Shown: piece by piece, positions 28,736 to 29,220 of the stretch | Layout of the letters: each line of letters opens with the position of its first letter | Position numbering within the stretch: position 1 is the first letter of the stretch | NCBI GenBank assembly: GCA_964414015.1 | Contig: CAYPUE010000007.1 | Location: forward strand, 1 to 29,220 | Source of the DNA: JAUSEW01 sp964414015 | GTDB lineage: Bacteria > Patescibacteriota > Microgenomatia > Levybacterales > UBA12049 | Length of the DNA: 29,220 bases | Reading direction: 5' to 3' | Notes under the pieces: model-generated | Databases searched by the model: none | What the model was told of the DNA's origin: nothing | The model's input: the letters and a program-made list of their open reading frames with translations, nothing else | Made by a program: the position numbers and the translations under genes

Positions 28736-29220
28736 ATGAACCATAGTATTGTTCATTCTCCCGATACGTTGATGCCTTATATTGTTGGAGCAATTTTTGG
28801 AATAATTGGTCTTTTTGCATCTGGCTTTTTAAAAGAATTTTTTGATGAAAGAGCAAGGATAGCAACGCACAAAAGGAATGTCGCAAGGCATGTTCTTCAA
28901 ATATGCATCGAAGCTAGCACAGGCAATTTCCAACAACCGCCACGTAACATGGAAGATATATATAGTGCCCTCACGGATTTGGAAGGTATAGACAAAGATG
29001 CAGAAAATATTATGAATAATTTTGTTAATTTGTGGGGAAGAATAACTGAAATAAAAAATAAGAGCAATCACTCAGGGGACGACGATAAATTTTATGTAAA
29101 ACTGAACAAAGAAATTGAAGAAAAAAGAAAGATACTTATTGAATGGGCAAATAAAATAAGGGTTGGGGAGTCTGGTGCAATACTCCCATTAGCTTGTCTT
29201 AGCAATGTCAAAGAGCTTGA
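28736..29220 (+). CDS. Hypothetical single-TM protein, 3' truncated by the window
   Basis: An open frame runs from ATG 28736 to the window end, at least 161 residues, with no stop. The N-terminus is MNHSIVHSPDTLMPY, followed by one membrane helix (about residues 15-33, YIVGAIFGIIGLFASGFL). A long charged helical region follows with several Lys/Glu-rich stretches (EIEEKRKILIEWANKIRVG) that may form a coiled coil. The N-terminal helix followed by a K-E-F-F-D-E-R-A-R segment suggests a type III or N-out anchor with a cytoplasmic helical domain. I do not recognise the family. A good promoter immediately precedes it. The opposite-strand frame over 28829-29071 is only its shadow. Confidence 0.65.
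   Translation, partial: MNHSIVHSPDTLMPYIVGAIFGIIGLFASGFLKEFFDERARIATHKRNVARHVLQICIEASTGNFQQPPRNMEDIYSALTDLEGIDKDAENIMNNFVNLWGRITEIKNKSNHSGDDDKFYVKLNKEIEEKRKILIEWANKIRVGESGAILPLACLSNVKEL

Overview
The window is a gene-dense, AT-rich bacterial segment in which every supported gene lies on the + strand. Its style points to a Candidate Phyla Radiation (Patescibacteria) bacterium, most likely of the Microgenomates type. The signs are compact genes with 4-20 nt overlaps, a DUF4012 protein, unusually short versions of MurE, FtsQ, FtsL and RecO, a rearranged division and cell wall (dcw) cluster, and small dispersed palindromic and heptanucleotide repeats. TGA is used as a normal stop, so the code looks standard. 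The placement is inference from gene content; no rRNA, tRNA or ribosomal protein gene is present.

Layout. (1) 1-2519: end of a surface-glycan cluster with a GT4 glycosyltransferase (5' truncated), ManC and a monotopic sugar-phosphate transferase, followed by a DUF4012 membrane protein (2576-4552) and a short RecO (4555-5100). (2) 5101-7555: an accessory islet. It holds an orphan DGQHR-domain (DndB-like) gene, what looks like the last 25 codons of a lost restriction-modification methylase, and a two-gene cassette (two-TM membrane protein plus a small SinR/Cas2-like protein). (3) 7556-9745: glycyl-tRNA synthetase and two small unknown genes. (4) 9847-26917: a 17 kb dcw cluster in the order mraZ-rsmH-ftsL-like-ftsI-murE-murC-murA-(GlmU-like/HAD fusion)-glmS-mraY-ftsW-murG-ftsQ-like-ftsA-ftsZ. 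UDP-GlcNAc supply genes sit inside the cluster; murB, murD, murF and ddl do not. (5) 26918-29220: two unknown small genes, a candidate terminator, a ClpP-like serine protease and the start of a single-TM protein cut by the window end.

How the genes work together. GlmS and the GlmU-like protein would supply amino-sugar nucleotides. MurA, MurC and MurE build the peptidyl precursor. MraY and MurG make lipid I and lipid II. FtsW and FtsI polymerise and cross-link septal wall, and FtsA and FtsZ form the ring. MraZ probably controls the head of the cluster through an array of TGGGN boxes spaced every 10 nt, immediately upstream of its own start.

The most notable signals are these: (a) promoters whose -10 box lies exactly 6 nt before the ATG, implying leaderless mRNAs at most operon heads; (b) dispersed palindromes and 7-nt tandem repeats inside the coding sequence of conserved genes, including one at the junction of a GlmU-like/HAD fusion; (c) a MurE lacking the usual N-terminal domain, a MraY with an altered histidine motif and a GlmU-like protein lacking the usual GD aspartate; (d) the accessory islet at 5101-7555.
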